A stretch of 64,000 nt of DNA from Prosthecobacter dejongeii (GCF_014203045.1 NZ_JACHIF010000004.1:228943-292942), one strand, 5' to 3'; counted from the stretch's first letter, positions 36,641 through 46,225 are shown. The notes: generated from the letters alone by a model not told the origin. A program made the numbers and translations.

Positions 36641-38026
36641 ATGAAACATTTTCTCCTCATTCTGCTCAGCTCGGGGCTGTTTGGTGGGTCGATCTATGCT
36701 CAGCCGGATCGCCCTAACTTTATCCTTATTCTCGCGGATGATCTGGGCTGGGCAGATCTGGGTTGTTATGGGAACAATTACAACGAAACGCCGAACATTG
36801 ACCGCTTAGCGAAAGAGGGCATGCGGTTTACCCAGTTTTATGCTGGTCCTGTCTGTTCGCCGACTCGGGCCAATTTACAAAGTGGCCAAGATCAGGCTCG
36901 TTTTGGCATCACCCAGCACATTCCAGGACATCGGCGTCCGTTTGCTAAATTGACGGATCCTGTCGTTGCGTCACACTTGCCCCTGGCGGTCGAGACCTAT
37001 GCAGAGCGTCTCCGTAGCGTTGGTTATACCACGGGATACTTTGGTAAGTGGCATTTAGGCAAGGCTGGGTATGGACCTCAGGATCAGGGGTGGCAAACTG
37101 TCGTGGAATGTCAGGGGCACACCCAACCACCTCAGATCACCGGCACCTCGCAGCCGCAGCGAACGGCCGATTTTTTGACGAGTAGAGCTGAGGCCTTTAT
37201 TCGTGACCATCGTGAGCGCCCCTTCGTTTTGCAGTTATCTCACTACGCTGTTCATATCCCTCTCTCCACCACACCAGAGTTACTGCAGAAGTATCAGGTC
37301 AAAAAACCAACAACTGGTTATCCCTGCAATCCAATGTATGCGGGGCTACTGGAGGAATTGGATCAAAGTGTGGGGCGTATCGTTCAGGCTGTGGATCAGG
37401 CGGGATTGGCTGAAAAGACACTCATCCTTTTTCTGTCTGACAATGGGGGGATCGAGCATGAACAAAGCGGACGAGTCGTGACATCCAATCGACCGTTGCG
37501 AGGAGAGAAGGGGACTCTATATGAAGGAGGCATTCGCATACCCGCCCTAGCTCGCTGGCCAGGCCGTATTCCAGTAGGCAGTGAATGCCTGACACCTGCC
37601 ACTACCATGGATATCCACCCGACATTGATTGAGCTAGGAAAAGTTCAGTCATTGAACTCACAACCTCAAGATGGCGTGAGTCTAGCCGCTGTCCTGCGTG
37701 ATTCGCAGGCAATCCTCGCACGTGATACCTTTTACTGGCATCTCCCACATTATCATCATAGCAGCCCTGCCAGTGCGATTCGTCAAGGAGACTGGAAGCT
37801 CATCGAATTTTACGAAACGGAGACGACTCAACTCTATCGTTTAGACACGGATCCAGCCGAAGCGAAAGACCTGAGTGCAAGTGAACCTACCAAGACTGCC
37901 AAGCTGCGTTCTGACCTAGCTGAATGGAGAAAAAAAGTGGGAGCGCAGATGCCGACTCAAAACCCTCAGTATGATCCAGCAAAGGCGACTCAACTAGCCA
38001 AGGGCAAGAAGGAGGCGGATAATTGA
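36641..38026 (+). CDS. exported sulfatase (formylglycine-dependent)
   Basis: Secreted S1-type sulfatase, 461 residues from ATG 36641 (MKHFLLILLSSGLFGGSIYA, signal peptide); ATG 36635 is two codons upstream. Metal site FILILADDLGWADLGCYG, formylglycine motif CSPTRANLQSG (CxPxR), and YFGKWHLGKAG are intact, as is FLSDNGG. It converges on a second sulfatase (38048-39550) with only 21 bp between the stops, but the two differ in sequence and are not a recent duplication. Confidence 0.92.
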   Translation: MKHFLLILLSSGLFGGSIYAQPDRPNFILILADDLGWADLGCYGNNYNETPNIDRLAKEGMRFTQFYAGPVCSPTRANLQSGQDQARFGITQHIPGHRRPFAKLTDPVVASHLPLAVETYAERLRSVGYTTGYFGKWHLGKAGYGPQDQGWQTVVECQGHTQPPQITGTSQPQRTADFLTSRAEAFIRDHRERPFVLQLSHYAVHIPLSTTPELLQKYQVKKPTTGYPCNPMYAGLLEELDQSVGRIVQAVDQAGLAEKTLILFLSDNGGIEHEQSGRVVTSNRPLRGEKGTLYEGGIRIPALARWPGRIPVGSECLTPATTMDIHPTLIELGKVQSLNSQPQDGVSLAAVLRDSQAILARDTFYWHLPHYHHSSPASAIRQGDWKLIEFYETETTQLYRLDTDPAEAKDLSASEPTKTAKLRSDLAEWRKKVGAQMPTQNPQYDPAKATQLAKGKKEADN

Positions 38027-38047
38027 GCTGGCGATCAACCTGCACCT

Positions 38048-39550
38048 CTAGTTAATCCCAGGCACTTTTAGAGGAAATAAGGCATTCTCAGACATCTCAC
38101 TTTTCAGCACCCTTTCAGCCTGCTGAATCAACTCAGAATGCTGGGCGGCGATGTCGGTCGTTTCGCCTGGATCTTGGGCAAGATCATAAATTTCCCACGG
38201 TCCTGGAGACTTCGTTTTGAGCCTTTGCCGCACTCCTTTGAATTCACCCAGACGCACCGCGACTTGCCCTTCATACTCGGGGAAGACCCAGAGCATGGGG
38301 CGGTTACGAGTTTGTTTATTCCCCCTCGTGAGTGCAGACCACAAGCTCTGCCCATCCAGTCCTGTGGGTGTTTCCAGACCAGTGGCTTCACACAGAGTGG
38401 GAAACCAATCGGCAAAGTAGCTCGGCGTGGCATTCACACCGCCTGGAGAGATCCGTCCAGGAAGCCGGGCAATCATCGGCACTCGGATGCCGCCCTCATA
38501 CACGCTGCCTTTGTAGCCACGCAGACCTGCCGTGCTATTGAAAAACCCTGCATCCACTCCACCTACATGGAAATGGGTTTTGGTGGAGCGCGGGTGAGTG
38601 GTGCCATTGTCACTGGTGAAAATGATCAGCGTGTTTTCTGTGACTCCCGCTTGATCCAAGGCCGTCATAACCCGCCCCACATAGCTGTCGAGGTCTGAAA
38701 TCATGGCTGCATATGCTGCTCGCGGCCGTGGATGAGGAACATAACCGCTCTCTCCACGATACGGCTCGGCGTCCCATTCAGCAGGGAAACGCTCTACCGA
38801 TTCACGCGGTGGGTGCATGGAGACATGAGGCTCGATAAAAGCGAGATAGAGGAAAAACGGTTTGGCGGATTGAGTCTGGATGAATTTTTCCGCTTCTTGG
38901 ATCATCAGCTTGGGCGCGTAGATTTCGCCGATCCAGTCTGCCATTTTGACTTCACCTTCGGGCTGTTTACCATGACCTGGAATGGGTTTGGCATTGAGCG
39001 GTACTTTCTCTGCGTTGCGCCAGAGGTATTCAGGATAAAAACTGTGTGCAAGCGATTGGCAATTATACCCGAAAAATAAATCAAAACCCTTTTTGTTAGG
39101 CTCACCCGTACTACCGACTGGGCCCAGCCCCCACTTGCCCATGGCACCGGTGGCGTAGCCCGCTTTTTGAAAAAGCTGGGCAATGGTCACTGCTTGATCA
39201 GAAAGCGGATACTGACCTTCCGTGAACTGAGGCAGGTGCTTTTGAACTGGCAAGTTGCCTCGGATTTCAGCATGGCCCAGGTGCTTCCCTGTCATGAGCA
39301 CACATCGGGATGGGGCACAGACGGGAGCTCCTGAGTAATGTTGGGTGAAGCGTGTGCCTTCTTTAGCTAAACGATCTAAATGAGGCGTGGGAATTTTCTT
39401 CTGGCCATAGCTGCCTAGCTCGCCCCAGCCCAGATCATCTGCCAGGATGAAAACGACGTTCAGGCGCTGGGGGCTGGGGGCTCCCTGGAGGTTGATAGCT
39501 CCCAGGGAGAACGCTGCTATAACATGCAGGAAAGAGCGAAAAATTTTCAT
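38048..39550 (-). CDS. exported sulfatase (formylglycine-dependent)
   Basis: Secreted S1-type sulfatase, 500 residues. ATG 39550 (MKIFRSFLHVIAAFSLG) is preferred over the GTG two codons upstream because GAGGTG lies at a suitable distance before it. VVFILADDLGWGELGSYG, CAPSRCVLMTG (CxPxR) and GAMGKWGLGPVG are the active-site blocks; the usual His after GKW is replaced by Gly, as in some arylsulfatase A-like enzymes. It is the last gene of a close-packed minus-strand run from the alcohol dehydrogenase through floA, 29 bp after the isomerase gene. Confidence 0.9.
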   Translation of the reverse strand: MKIFRSFLHVIAAFSLGAINLQGAPSPQRLNVVFILADDLGWGELGSYGQKKIPTPHLDRLAKEGTRFTQHYSGAPVCAPSRCVLMTGKHLGHAEIRGNLPVQKHLPQFTEGQYPLSDQAVTIAQLFQKAGYATGAMGKWGLGPVGSTGEPNKKGFDLFFGYNCQSLAHSFYPEYLWRNAEKVPLNAKPIPGHGKQPEGEVKMADWIGEIYAPKLMIQEAEKFIQTQSAKPFFLYLAFIEPHVSMHPPRESVERFPAEWDAEPYRGESGYVPHPRPRAAYAAMISDLDSYVGRVMTALDQAGVTENTLIIFTSDNGTTHPRSTKTHFHVGGVDAGFFNSTAGLRGYKGSVYEGGIRVPMIARLPGRISPGGVNATPSYFADWFPTLCEATGLETPTGLDGQSLWSALTRGNKQTRNRPMLWVFPEYEGQVAVRLGEFKGVRQRLKTKSPGPWEIYDLAQDPGETTDIAAQHSELIQQAERVLKSEMSENALFPLKVPGIN

Positions 39551-39579
39551 TTCCACCTCAACGCTGCGTCAACGTGCGA

Positions 39580-40395
39580 TCACACGTAAAGTTGATGATA
39601 GGCCTCCGTGATTTTCTTCAGCCATTCGTCTTGATCCATGGCCCAGTAACGGTTGGAAAATATTTCGACCTCACGCGTTCCCTTATATCCCGTAGCATCC
39701 ACCCAGTCCGAAATTTGGCGGATGGGAATGCAGCCTTCGCCCATGAGACCACGGTCATTGAGGAAATCCATCGTGGGTGTTTTCCAGTCGCAGATATGGA
39801 AGGCAAAAAGGCGCTTCTGTGCGGCAGTGAATTCGATCTGGTGCTTCAATTCAGGGTCCCACCAGATGTGATACACATCTGCGGCGATGCCTAGCATCTC
39901 AGGTGAGCCCAGGGCATCGCAGATGTCATTGGCCTGGCGCATTGTGTTCACGGCACTGCGATCATCGGCATACATGGGATGCAGCGGTTCAATACCCAGT
40001 TTGACCCCTGCTGCCTCGGCATCAGGCAAGATCGCCTCAATGCCATCCGCAATCTGTTTCCTGGATTCTTCCAATGACTGACCTGGAACGGCCCCACACA
40101 CCAGAACGATCAGGGGTGCCCCAAGCGCTTGGGCTTCCTCGATGCAGCGGCGATTGTCATCAATGGCTTTTCGGCGACCCTCTGCAGAAGCCGATGGAAA
40201 GAAACCTCCTCGGCAAAGGCTGACGATGTCCAGCCCTGCTTCACGCGCCTGTCGGCCCACTTCGGCAGGATTCCGACCCTCCAAATTGTAGCGCCAAAAG
40301 GTGATCCCCCCCACACCTGCCGCGGCATAGCGGGAGATGCACTCTTCGGTGGTCCAGGGCTTGGTGGTGATGGTGTGGATGCAAAGTCGGCGCAT
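39580..40395 (-). CDS. sugar phosphate isomerase/epimerase-like TIM-barrel protein
   Basis: Xylose-isomerase-like TIM barrel (AP endonuclease 2 family), 271 residues. Metal-binding positions are suggested by GIEPLHP (Glu), GIAADVYHIWWD (Asp/His), FHICDW (His) and REVEIFS (Glu), the standard order of the family. Cytoplasmic; probably isomerises or epimerises a sugar or inositol derivative. It follows floA by 8 bp and precedes a sulfatase by 29 bp, so co-transcription with glycan catabolism is plausible. Confidence 0.82.
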   Translation of the reverse strand: MRRLCIHTITTKPWTTEECISRYAAAGVGGITFWRYNLEGRNPAEVGRQAREAGLDIVSLCRGGFFPSASAEGRRKAIDDNRRCIEEAQALGAPLIVLVCGAVPGQSLEESRKQIADGIEAILPDAEAAGVKLGIEPLHPMYADDRSAVNTMRQANDICDALGSPEMLGIAADVYHIWWDPELKHQIEFTAAQKRLFAFHICDWKTPTMDFLNDRGLMGEGCIPIRQISDWVDATGYKGTREVEIFSNRYWAMDQDEWLKKITEAYHQLYV

Positions 40396-40403
40396 GGGCT
40401 TCC

Positions 40404-41420
40404 TCAGGATTGAATGGACCCTGTCGCCGTGCCAGCGATTTTTGCGCGCATGTCGGTATCCGCAGCGATGTTTTTGTAACGCGCAAAGTCCATGATCCCG
40501 AGGTTACCATTGCGAAAAGCTTCGGCCATGGCCATGGGAATTTGAGCCTCAGCCTCCACGACTCGCGCGCGCATTTCTTGAGTGCGGGCGGCCATTTCTT
40601 GTTCCACCGCCACGGCAGCAGCTCGTCGCACTTCAGCATTCGCCTGCGCGATCTTTTTGTCCGTTTCAGCCTGTTCCGCTTGCAGCTTCGCACCCACGTT
40701 TTCACCCACATCAATATCAGCGATATCAATGGAAAGAATCTCAAAGGCGGTGCCTGCATCCACGCCTTTATGCAAAACCAGTTTGGAGATGCTATCTGGG
40801 TTTTCGAGCACATCCTTGTAGGAGGCGGAGGAGCCGATGCATGTCACGATGCCTTCACCCACACGGGCGACCACCGTCTCTTCCGTAGCACCACCGATGA
40901 AACGATCCAGGTTGGTGCGCACGGTGACACGGGCACGCACACGCAGAGAAATACCATCCTTCGCGACAGCATCGATTTTGCCACCGCGCCCCATGTCTGG
41001 ATGAGGGCAGTCAATCACCTTGGGATTGATGCTGGTCCGCACAGCTTCCAGCACGGTTTTGGAGGTGCCTTTGCAGGCCAGGTCAATGGCACAAGCACGG
41101 CGGAAGTCCAAGGGGATACCCGCCTTATCCGCTGCGATGAGGGAAAGCACCACGTGGGTGACGTCACCGCCCGCCAAGTAGTGAGCCTCCAGTTGATCCG
41201 TATTGATGGGAATGCCGGCTTTAGCCGAAGTGATGCGAGTATCCACAATCAAGGCATTTGGCACTCCCCGCAGATACATGGCTAATAAATTGACGATGCT
41301 CACCGGCGCATTGGAAATACGTGCCCGAAGCCACAAGTTGAAAAACTTGGCCACGATAAGGAAGAGGACGAGTGCAACGATGATGGCACCGCCGACGAGT
41401 AGGATTTCAAGGTTGCTCAT
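40404..41420 (-). CDS. floA: flotillin-like protein FloA
   Basis: Membrane scaffold of 338 residues (UPF0365 family). A single N-terminal hydrophobic hairpin ([20 protein letters not shown]) anchors it; an SPFH-type domain follows ([20 protein letters not shown]), and the C-terminal third is a charged coiled coil rich in Glu-Ala ([20 protein letters not shown]). FloA organises functional membrane microdomains. The nfeD gene ends 15 bp upstream, the usual nfeD-floA operon. Confidence 0.95.
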   Translation of the reverse strand: MSNLEILLVGGAIIVALVLFLIVAKFFNLWLRARISNAPVSIVNLLAMYLRGVPNALIVDTRITSAKAGIPINTDQLEAHYLAGGDVTHVVLSLIAADKAGIPLDFRRACAIDLACKGTSKTVLEAVRTSINPKVIDCPHPDMGRGGKIDAVAKDGISLRVRARVTVRTNLDRFIGGATEETVVARVGEGIVTCIGSSASYKDVLENPDSISKLVLHKGVDAGTAFEILSIDIADIDVGENVGAKLQAEQAETDKKIAQANAEVRRAAAVAVEQEMAARTQEMRARVVEAEAQIPMAMAEAFRNGNLGIMDFARYKNIAADTDMRAKIAGTATGSIQS

Positions 41421-41435
41421 ATAAATAAAGTCTAA

Positions 41436-41936
41436 CTAGGAGTGGAGAGAAATAGCGCGGACAAGAAGGTTACCAGGTTCTGCGCCAGTGACGCACAAAC
41501 GTGAACCCGCAGGAATAAAACCATCCTCACTGCGCACTTCACGACGGCTGCCGCTAAAGTCGGCACGCCCTAAGGGCCTGAGCTCTGTCAGCGCCACCCC
41601 TTCAGTTCCGCAGGCGAGAGTTTGTGGGTTCTCAGCCGAAGGGATTTCCGCCTGGAGCGTAAACGTGCGACTCCAAAACTGGACTGCAAAAAAGCGCAGC
41701 CAAATCAGCTGTAAAATCGCTGAACCGACGATGATGAAACAAGCCACTGCGCCGCGTCCCCAAGCTGGCCAGTGGGAAAATTCCTCTGCCATCATGACCA
41801 AAAGTACACCCGTCAGCACGCACAGCACCCCTAAGATCCCAGCGATCATGCCTGGGATAAAGGTCTCCAAGATCATGAGGAGAACCCCAAGGATCACGAT
41901 GATAGCAACAGTGGTGATCATGTGTGATAAGATCAT
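41436..41936 (-). CDS. NfeD family membrane protein (short form)
   Basis: Partner of flotillins, 166 residues from ATG 41936; a TTG at 41960 would add eight residues. Two to three membrane helices (TTVAIIVILGVLLMILETF, GMIAGILGVLCVLTGVLLV, AVACFIIVGSAILQLIWL) are followed by a C-terminal OB-fold domain (GTEGVALTELRPLGRADFSG, AGSRLCVTGAEPGNLLVRAI). It lacks the N-terminal ClpP-like protease domain of the long NfeD type. Directly upstream of floA. Confidence 0.88.
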   Translation of the reverse strand: MILSHMITTVAIIVILGVLLMILETFIPGMIAGILGVLCVLTGVLLVMMAEEFSHWPAWGRGAVACFIIVGSAILQLIWLRFFAVQFWSRTFTLQAEIPSAENPQTLACGTEGVALTELRPLGRADFSGSRREVRSEDGFIPAGSRLCVTGAEPGNLLVRAISLHS

Positions 41937-41978
41937 GGCGGTTATCCCGCGCACCGTCAAGACGGAGTCCCGGTAGGA

Positions 41979-43091
41979 TTACTCCCAGAGAATCAGACTA
42001 CGGGCTACTTCTCCACGTTCGAGGGATTCATAAGCTTCATTGATCTGTTCGAGCGGATAGGTACGTGTTAGCAACTCATCCAGCAGCAAATGCCCTTGAC
42101 GATGCATTGCGATCAAATGGATGAGATCAATCCGGGGTCTTGCGCTGCCATAGAGAGTACCCTTGAGGGTCTTTTCTGCGTAAACGAGTTGGTTCACATT
42201 GATCGCCGCTCGTGCATCGGCCCGGCAGATCCCTGAGACCACACAGGTTCCTCCTTTGCGCACGCTGTCGTAAGCCTGCTCGATTGGTTGAGGCAGACCC
42301 ACGGCCTCAAAGGCATAATCCACACCGCGTCCTTTCGTCAGATCCCTTACCGCCTGGACAGGATCGCCCTGGCTGGCATCTACAAAGTGGGTGGCACCCA
42401 TCTGCCGTGCCCAGGTTTCTTTATTCGCTTTTGTATCCACCGCAATGATCTGACTGGCGCTAACCAACTTTGCTCCTTGAATAATGTTCAGCCCGATGCC
42501 CCCGCACCCATAGACGGCGACGGTGGTCCCGGGCATCACCCTGGCAGCATAAGTCACGGCTCCCACCCCAGTGATCACCCCGCAGCCGATAAGGGCGGCT
42601 TTCCATAAAGGGAAATCTGCATCGATCTTCACCACCGCAGCCTCTGGCATCGTGGATAAACTGCTAAACGTGGAGACCCCGGCATAGTGGCGGATACTGT
42701 CCCCTAGACCGTTCCTGAAACGCGTCTGTCCATCAGGCATGGTGCCTGTGAATCGCATGGCGGTACCCATATCACACAGGGCGGGTCTGCCATTCAGACA
42801 GTATTCACAGCGGCCACAAGATGCACGCCAGATGGGGATGACGTGATCTCCCGGCTGCACGCTTGTGACACCGGCCCCTACTTCTTCGACAATACCTGCC
42901 CCCTCATGACCGAGGATGATCGGGCAGGTCATCGGTAAATCACCTTTGATCACATGCAGGTCGCTGTGGCAGACCCCGGCGGCCTTCATTCTCACGGTGA
43001 CTTCTCCCGCCTGTGGCGGCAGCACAGTGACCTCTTCGATCACCATCGGTTTTCCTGATTCGTAAAGAACGGCAGCGAGAGCGGTGCGCAT
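41979..43091 (-). CDS. zinc-dependent alcohol dehydrogenase (class III-like)
   Basis: Medium-chain dehydrogenase of 370 residues. AAGVCHSDLHVIKG and GHEGAGIVEEVG supply the catalytic zinc ligands, CGRCEYCLNGRPALC the structural zinc loop, and VYGCGGIGLNIIQGAK the NAD site. It resembles the class III/NDMA-dependent group, but the exact alcohol or aldehyde is unknown. The nfeD gene begins 42 bp downstream, so it may head that operon. It is divergent from the alpha/beta hydrolase at 43146. Confidence 0.88.
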   Translation of the reverse strand: MRTALAAVLYESGKPMVIEEVTVLPPQAGEVTVRMKAAGVCHSDLHVIKGDLPMTCPIILGHEGAGIVEEVGAGVTSVQPGDHVIPIWRASCGRCEYCLNGRPALCDMGTAMRFTGTMPDGQTRFRNGLGDSIRHYAGVSTFSSLSTMPEAAVVKIDADFPLWKAALIGCGVITGVGAVTYAARVMPGTTVAVYGCGGIGLNIIQGAKLVSASQIIAVDTKANKETWARQMGATHFVDASQGDPVQAVRDLTKGRGVDYAFEAVGLPQPIEQAYDSVRKGGTCVVSGICRADARAAINVNQLVYAEKTLKGTLYGSARPRIDLIHLIAMHRQGHLLLDELLTRTYPLEQINEAYESLERGEVARSLILWE

Positions 43092-43145
43092 GGTATTTCC
43101 ATGACGATACGACCATTCCTCCTAAAAATTCCAGCCTGAAGTCCC

Positions 43146-44042
43146 ATGAAAGCAAATCTTCCAGCCAACGTTCCAAAACACATGCGCCTGCCACTCTTTG
43201 TTTCGCTGTGGATCTCCCTGTCTGCCTGTCTCACAGCAGCGGAGCCCATCACTCATATCTATAAAGAGGTGGAAGGGCGAAAGCTGAAGCTGACCGCCGT
43301 CAATCCCCCCGATTGGAAAGCGGTAGATAAACGCCCGGCCATGGTCTTTTTCCATGGTGGTGGTTGGGTCGGAGGCGGCCCCACGCAGTTCAGCCAGCAC
43401 AGTGATTATCTCGCCACTCGCGGTCTGGTGTGTATCCAGGTCGAGTACCGTTTACTCAAAGGCACAGCACAGGACACACCTCCTCTAGTCTGCGTGCAAG
43501 ATGCTAAATCTGCGATGCGCTGGGTGCGAGCTCATGCGACTGAACTGGGCATTGACCCTCAGCGTATCGGCGCGGGTGGAGGCTCCGCAGGCGGGCATCT
43601 TGCCGCTTTTGTCGGCATGGTGGAAGGCCTGGACGATCCCCAAGATGACCTTTCCATTTCACCCAAGGCAAATGCGTTGGTTCTTTTCAATCCAGTCTTT
43701 GATAATGGTCCAGACCAAGGCTGGGGAACGGCACGTGTCAGAGATCGTTACAAGGAGTTTTCACCAGCGCACAACATTACCTCGGATGATCCTCCCGCCA
43801 TTGTCTTTCTCGGCACACAGGATAAGCTAATCCCAGTCACCGTGGTGGAGCGGTTTAAAACCAACCTGCAAAAAGCTGGAGTGAAATGTGAAGCCCGGTT
43901 CTATGAAGGGCAGGGGCACGGCTTCTTCAATGCGGGGAAGGGTAACAACAAGTATTACCACGAAACCCTGCTGGCCACAGATCGCTTCCTGGTCTCCTTG
44001 GGATGGATCAAAGGAGAGCCCACTTTAGTCTTACCTCAGTAA
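43146..44042 (+). CDS. exported alpha/beta hydrolase (HSL/BD-FAE-like esterase)
   Basis: Esterase of 298 residues. The oxyanion motif HGGGW (MVFFHGGGWVGGG) and elbow GGGSAGGHLAA define the hormone-sensitive-lipase/BD-FAE branch; FLGTQDKLIPV (Asp) and GQGHGFFN (His) complete the triad. A signal peptide (MRLPLFVSLWISLSACLTAA) begins at the in-frame ATG 43182, which may be the true start; ATG 43146 adds 12 residues. Likely substrates are acetylated sugars or other short-chain esters. Confidence 0.85.
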   Translation: MKANLPANVPKHMRLPLFVSLWISLSACLTAAEPITHIYKEVEGRKLKLTAVNPPDWKAVDKRPAMVFFHGGGWVGGGPTQFSQHSDYLATRGLVCIQVEYRLLKGTAQDTPPLVCVQDAKSAMRWVRAHATELGIDPQRIGAGGGSAGGHLAAFVGMVEGLDDPQDDLSISPKANALVLFNPVFDNGPDQGWGTARVRDRYKEFSPAHNITSDDPPAIVFLGTQDKLIPVTVVERFKTNLQKAGVKCEARFYEGQGHGFFNAGKGNNKYYHETLLATDRFLVSLGWIKGEPTLVLPQ

Positions 44043-44056
44043 ATTTGATTCCAGGA

Positions 44057-45178
44057 TTACACCCTAAGCTCGCGAAAGGTGACCTGCAGAGCTTTTTCTA
44101 GCTGGGGCAATTTCCATTTTTCCTTCGGGTGGATCAGGCATAGGGAAGTACCTTTTTTGCCTGCTCGGGCCGTTCGGCCACTGCGGTGGGTGTAGTATTC
44201 GAGTTGGTCGGGCAACTGATGGTGGATGACAAAAGCAAGGTCGGCCACGTCAATGCCACGAGCTGCCACATCGGTAGCCACCACAAACTGGACACGTTCT
44301 TTTTTGAAGGCTCGCATGACCTTGTCGCGCTCTTTTTGCATGAGGTCGCCTTGCAGCACATCCACGGGAAGGCCCAGGGCTATGAGTTCACGACAGAGAG
44401 TATTGGCATCAGCTTTGGTCCTGCAAAAGATCAAACCTCGTCCCTCCTTTTGGCGTTTGAGGAAGTCACTGATGAACTCAGTTTTTTCCTCTGGCTTAAG
44501 GATGACAAACCGATGATCAATATCCCGGTTCACCACGTGCCCTTGATCAATCTGGATGGTGTGCGGATGCGGCGCCATGCAGCCCTTAATCAGGGTATTG
44601 ATCGCTTCTGGAAAAGTGGCGGAAAATAGCCAGGTGCTTTGCCTCTGAAGTGTGAGTTTCAGGATCTCCTGCAGCGCTTTCTTGAAGCCCATGCTTAGCA
44701 TTTCATCGGCCTCGTCTAAGACCACATGCTTGACCGTTTCGAGCGAGAGTGATCGACGTTCGATCAGGTCCATGATGCGGCCTGGTGTACCGACTACAAT
44801 GTGTGTGGGGCGGCGCAGAGCCTCTTCCTGGCGGTCCATATGGTCCCCCCCCGTGATCACTTCCACGAAAATTTTCGTCTCCACATGCTTCGTGAATCGG
44901 AAAAGCTGTTTGCCGATTTGTTTGGCCAACTCCCGTGTAGGAGCGACGACCAATCCCTGGATATGCCTCACTTTCGGGTCCACCTTCATCAGCAAAGGCA
45001 GTCCAAAGGCCGCCGTCTTCCCCGTTCCCGTTTGGGCCTGGGCCACGAGGTCGCTGCCATCTTTAAGCAGAAAGGAAATAGCTTTTTGCTGCACTTGGGT
45101 GGGCGTGAGGATACCCAGCTCCTCCAGCCCACGAATCAAGTCCTCACGGATGCCTAGCTCTCTAAATGTTTGCGACAT
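44057..45178 (-). CDS. DEAD-box ATP-dependent RNA helicase
   Basis: RNA helicase core of 373 residues from ATG 45178 (MSQTFRELG); ATG 45193 is also possible. Q motif TPTQVQQKAI, motif I AQTGTGKT, Ia PTRELA, II VLDEADEM, III SATFPE, IV GLIFCRTK, V ATDVAARGIDV and VI HRSGRTARAGKKG are all present. It ends almost immediately after motif VI and has no RNA-binding tail, so it is a minimal DEAD-box helicase. Its role (ribosome assembly or mRNA decay) is not decidable. Confidence 0.93.
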   Translation of the reverse strand: MSQTFRELGIREDLIRGLEELGILTPTQVQQKAISFLLKDGSDLVAQAQTGTGKTAAFGLPLLMKVDPKVRHIQGLVVAPTRELAKQIGKQLFRFTKHVETKIFVEVITGGDHMDRQEEALRRPTHIVVGTPGRIMDLIERRSLSLETVKHVVLDEADEMLSMGFKKALQEILKLTLQRQSTWLFSATFPEAINTLIKGCMAPHPHTIQIDQGHVVNRDIDHRFVILKPEEKTEFISDFLKRQKEGRGLIFCRTKADANTLCRELIALGLPVDVLQGDLMQKERDKVMRAFKKERVQFVVATDVAARGIDVADLAFVIHHQLPDQLEYYTHRSGRTARAGKKGTSLCLIHPKEKWKLPQLEKALQVTFRELRV

Positions 45179-45243
45179 ATCCTTGCCTTCCATCAAGATG
45201 AGCCAGAATGCCAGCGGAATGCGATGTGGAGGTAATTCGGCTG

Positions 45244-45753
45244 TTAAGCGTGTGGATGGCTAACAAGGTCCTCCGCCAAGCGATCAAGCATGGATAACCA
45301 GCTAGGATAGGCCCCCGTGCGACGAGCGAGAGATTCCTTCACGTTCTGGTGGAGTGTCAGCCGGGTCGTGTTGTCGACGTTCGAAGTCAAAGTGATCGTG
45401 ACGGTAGTTTCCGCAGGCCACTCAGGGTCATGACCTGCAAGGATAGGTAAAACCAAATTTCCCTGAGCATCGGCAATCGCCATTGTGTAAACAAGACGCT
45501 CATGCGGCACGATCTCCAAATAAGTGCCAAGACACCAGCAATCACCAAAGCTGGGATTACGGATGCGAGAGTGAAAACCCCCGCCAACCCTAAAATCAAA
45601 CTTCGCAAAGTGAATTTCACATCCCTCTGGCGCATGCCAACGAGTGAGATGATCGCGATTGGTCCAGGCTTCCCAAACAAGTTCACGAGGTGCTTGGAAA
45701 TGACGTGAAATGAAGATTTCACCCTGGGTAGGGTTGGATTGTGGTGCGTTCAT
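45244..45753 (-). CDS. SRPBCC/AHSA1-domain protein
   Basis: A 169-residue START-like (Activator of Hsp90 ATPase 1-type) domain protein. SRHFQAPRELVWEAWTNRDH, LTRWHAPEGCEIH, GGGFHSRI and TRLTLHQNVKESLA are family hallmarks. Such proteins bind small hydrophobic ligands. It is 24 bp downstream of an ArsR-family regulator on the same strand, a very common two-gene arrangement, so its expression is presumably controlled by that regulator. Confidence 0.88.
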   Translation of the reverse strand: MNAPQSNPTQGEIFISRHFQAPRELVWEAWTNRDHLTRWHAPEGCEIHFAKFDFRVGGGFHSRIRNPSFGDCWCLGTYLEIVPHERLVYTMAIADAQGNLVLPILAGHDPEWPAETTVTITLTSNVDNTTRLTLHQNVKESLARRTGAYPSWLSMLDRLAEDLVSHPHA

Positions 45754-45777
45754 TGAAGTAAAAAGTCCATTGAGTGA

Positions 45778-46119
45778 TTAGGTTGGGGGCGTCTGAAGTT
45801 GGATGAGGAAGTCGTCTAAACGATCAAAGCTAACCTCCCAATGGCGGCGGTAGCTTTCCATCCAAGCCTGGGCTTCTTGTAGCGGACCCGCTTTCAGACT
45901 GATGGAATGAATTCGACCCTGACGATGGCGACAAATGAGCCCTGCATCCTCAAGCACACGAAGATGTTTGGACACTGCTGGCAGTGACATAGCATAAGGT
46001 TTGGCCAGATCCGTCACGCAGCATTCACCCCGGGAGAGGTGGTCTAGAATGTTGCGGCGCGTCGGATCGGCGAGCGCCGAAAAGGTAAGATTTAAAGCTC
46101 CAGTCTTACATTTAACCAT
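45778..46119 (-). CDS. ArsR-family transcriptional regulator
   Basis: Winged-helix repressor of 113 residues from ATG 46119 (MVKCKTGALNLTFSALADPT). The helix-turn-helix is VTDLAKPYAMSLPAVSKHLRVLEDAG, of which LPAVSKHLRVLE is the recognition part; RRHWEVSFDRLDDFL closes the domain as in the AHSA1-associated subgroup. No metal-binding ELCVCDL motif is seen, so it is not an arsenic sensor. A perfect palindrome overlaps its start codon and is the likely autoregulatory operator. The frame continues upstream to 46164 but the family starts at MVK. Confidence 0.9.
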   Translation of the reverse strand: MVKCKTGALNLTFSALADPTRRNILDHLSRGECCVTDLAKPYAMSLPAVSKHLRVLEDAGLICRHRQGRIHSISLKAGPLQEAQAWMESYRRHWEVSFDRLDDFLIQLQTPPT

Positions 46120-46128
46120 TTGGTTAAA
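46111..46128 (-). promoter_or_regulatory. palindromic operator over the ArsR-type start codon
   Basis: TTTAACCA-TT-TGGTTAAA is a perfect 8-bp inverted repeat with a 2-nt centre. The regulator's ATG (46119-46117) lies inside it. Similar TTTAACC palindromes at the start of arsR genes paired with AHSA1 genes are common, so this is most likely where the protein represses its own operon. Confidence 0.75.
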
Positions 46129-46225
46129 TAAATCATAACAATAAAAAGACAAGTTTATATCCATTCTTTTTTACCAGCCCAATTTAGCCTTCTCAATCGC
46201 TGAACGAATCCTTACGCTGCTGCAC

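Noticed and set aside
40410-41285. 291-codon plus-strand frame across floA
   Set aside because: Antisense shadow; floA on the minus strand is clear and full length.
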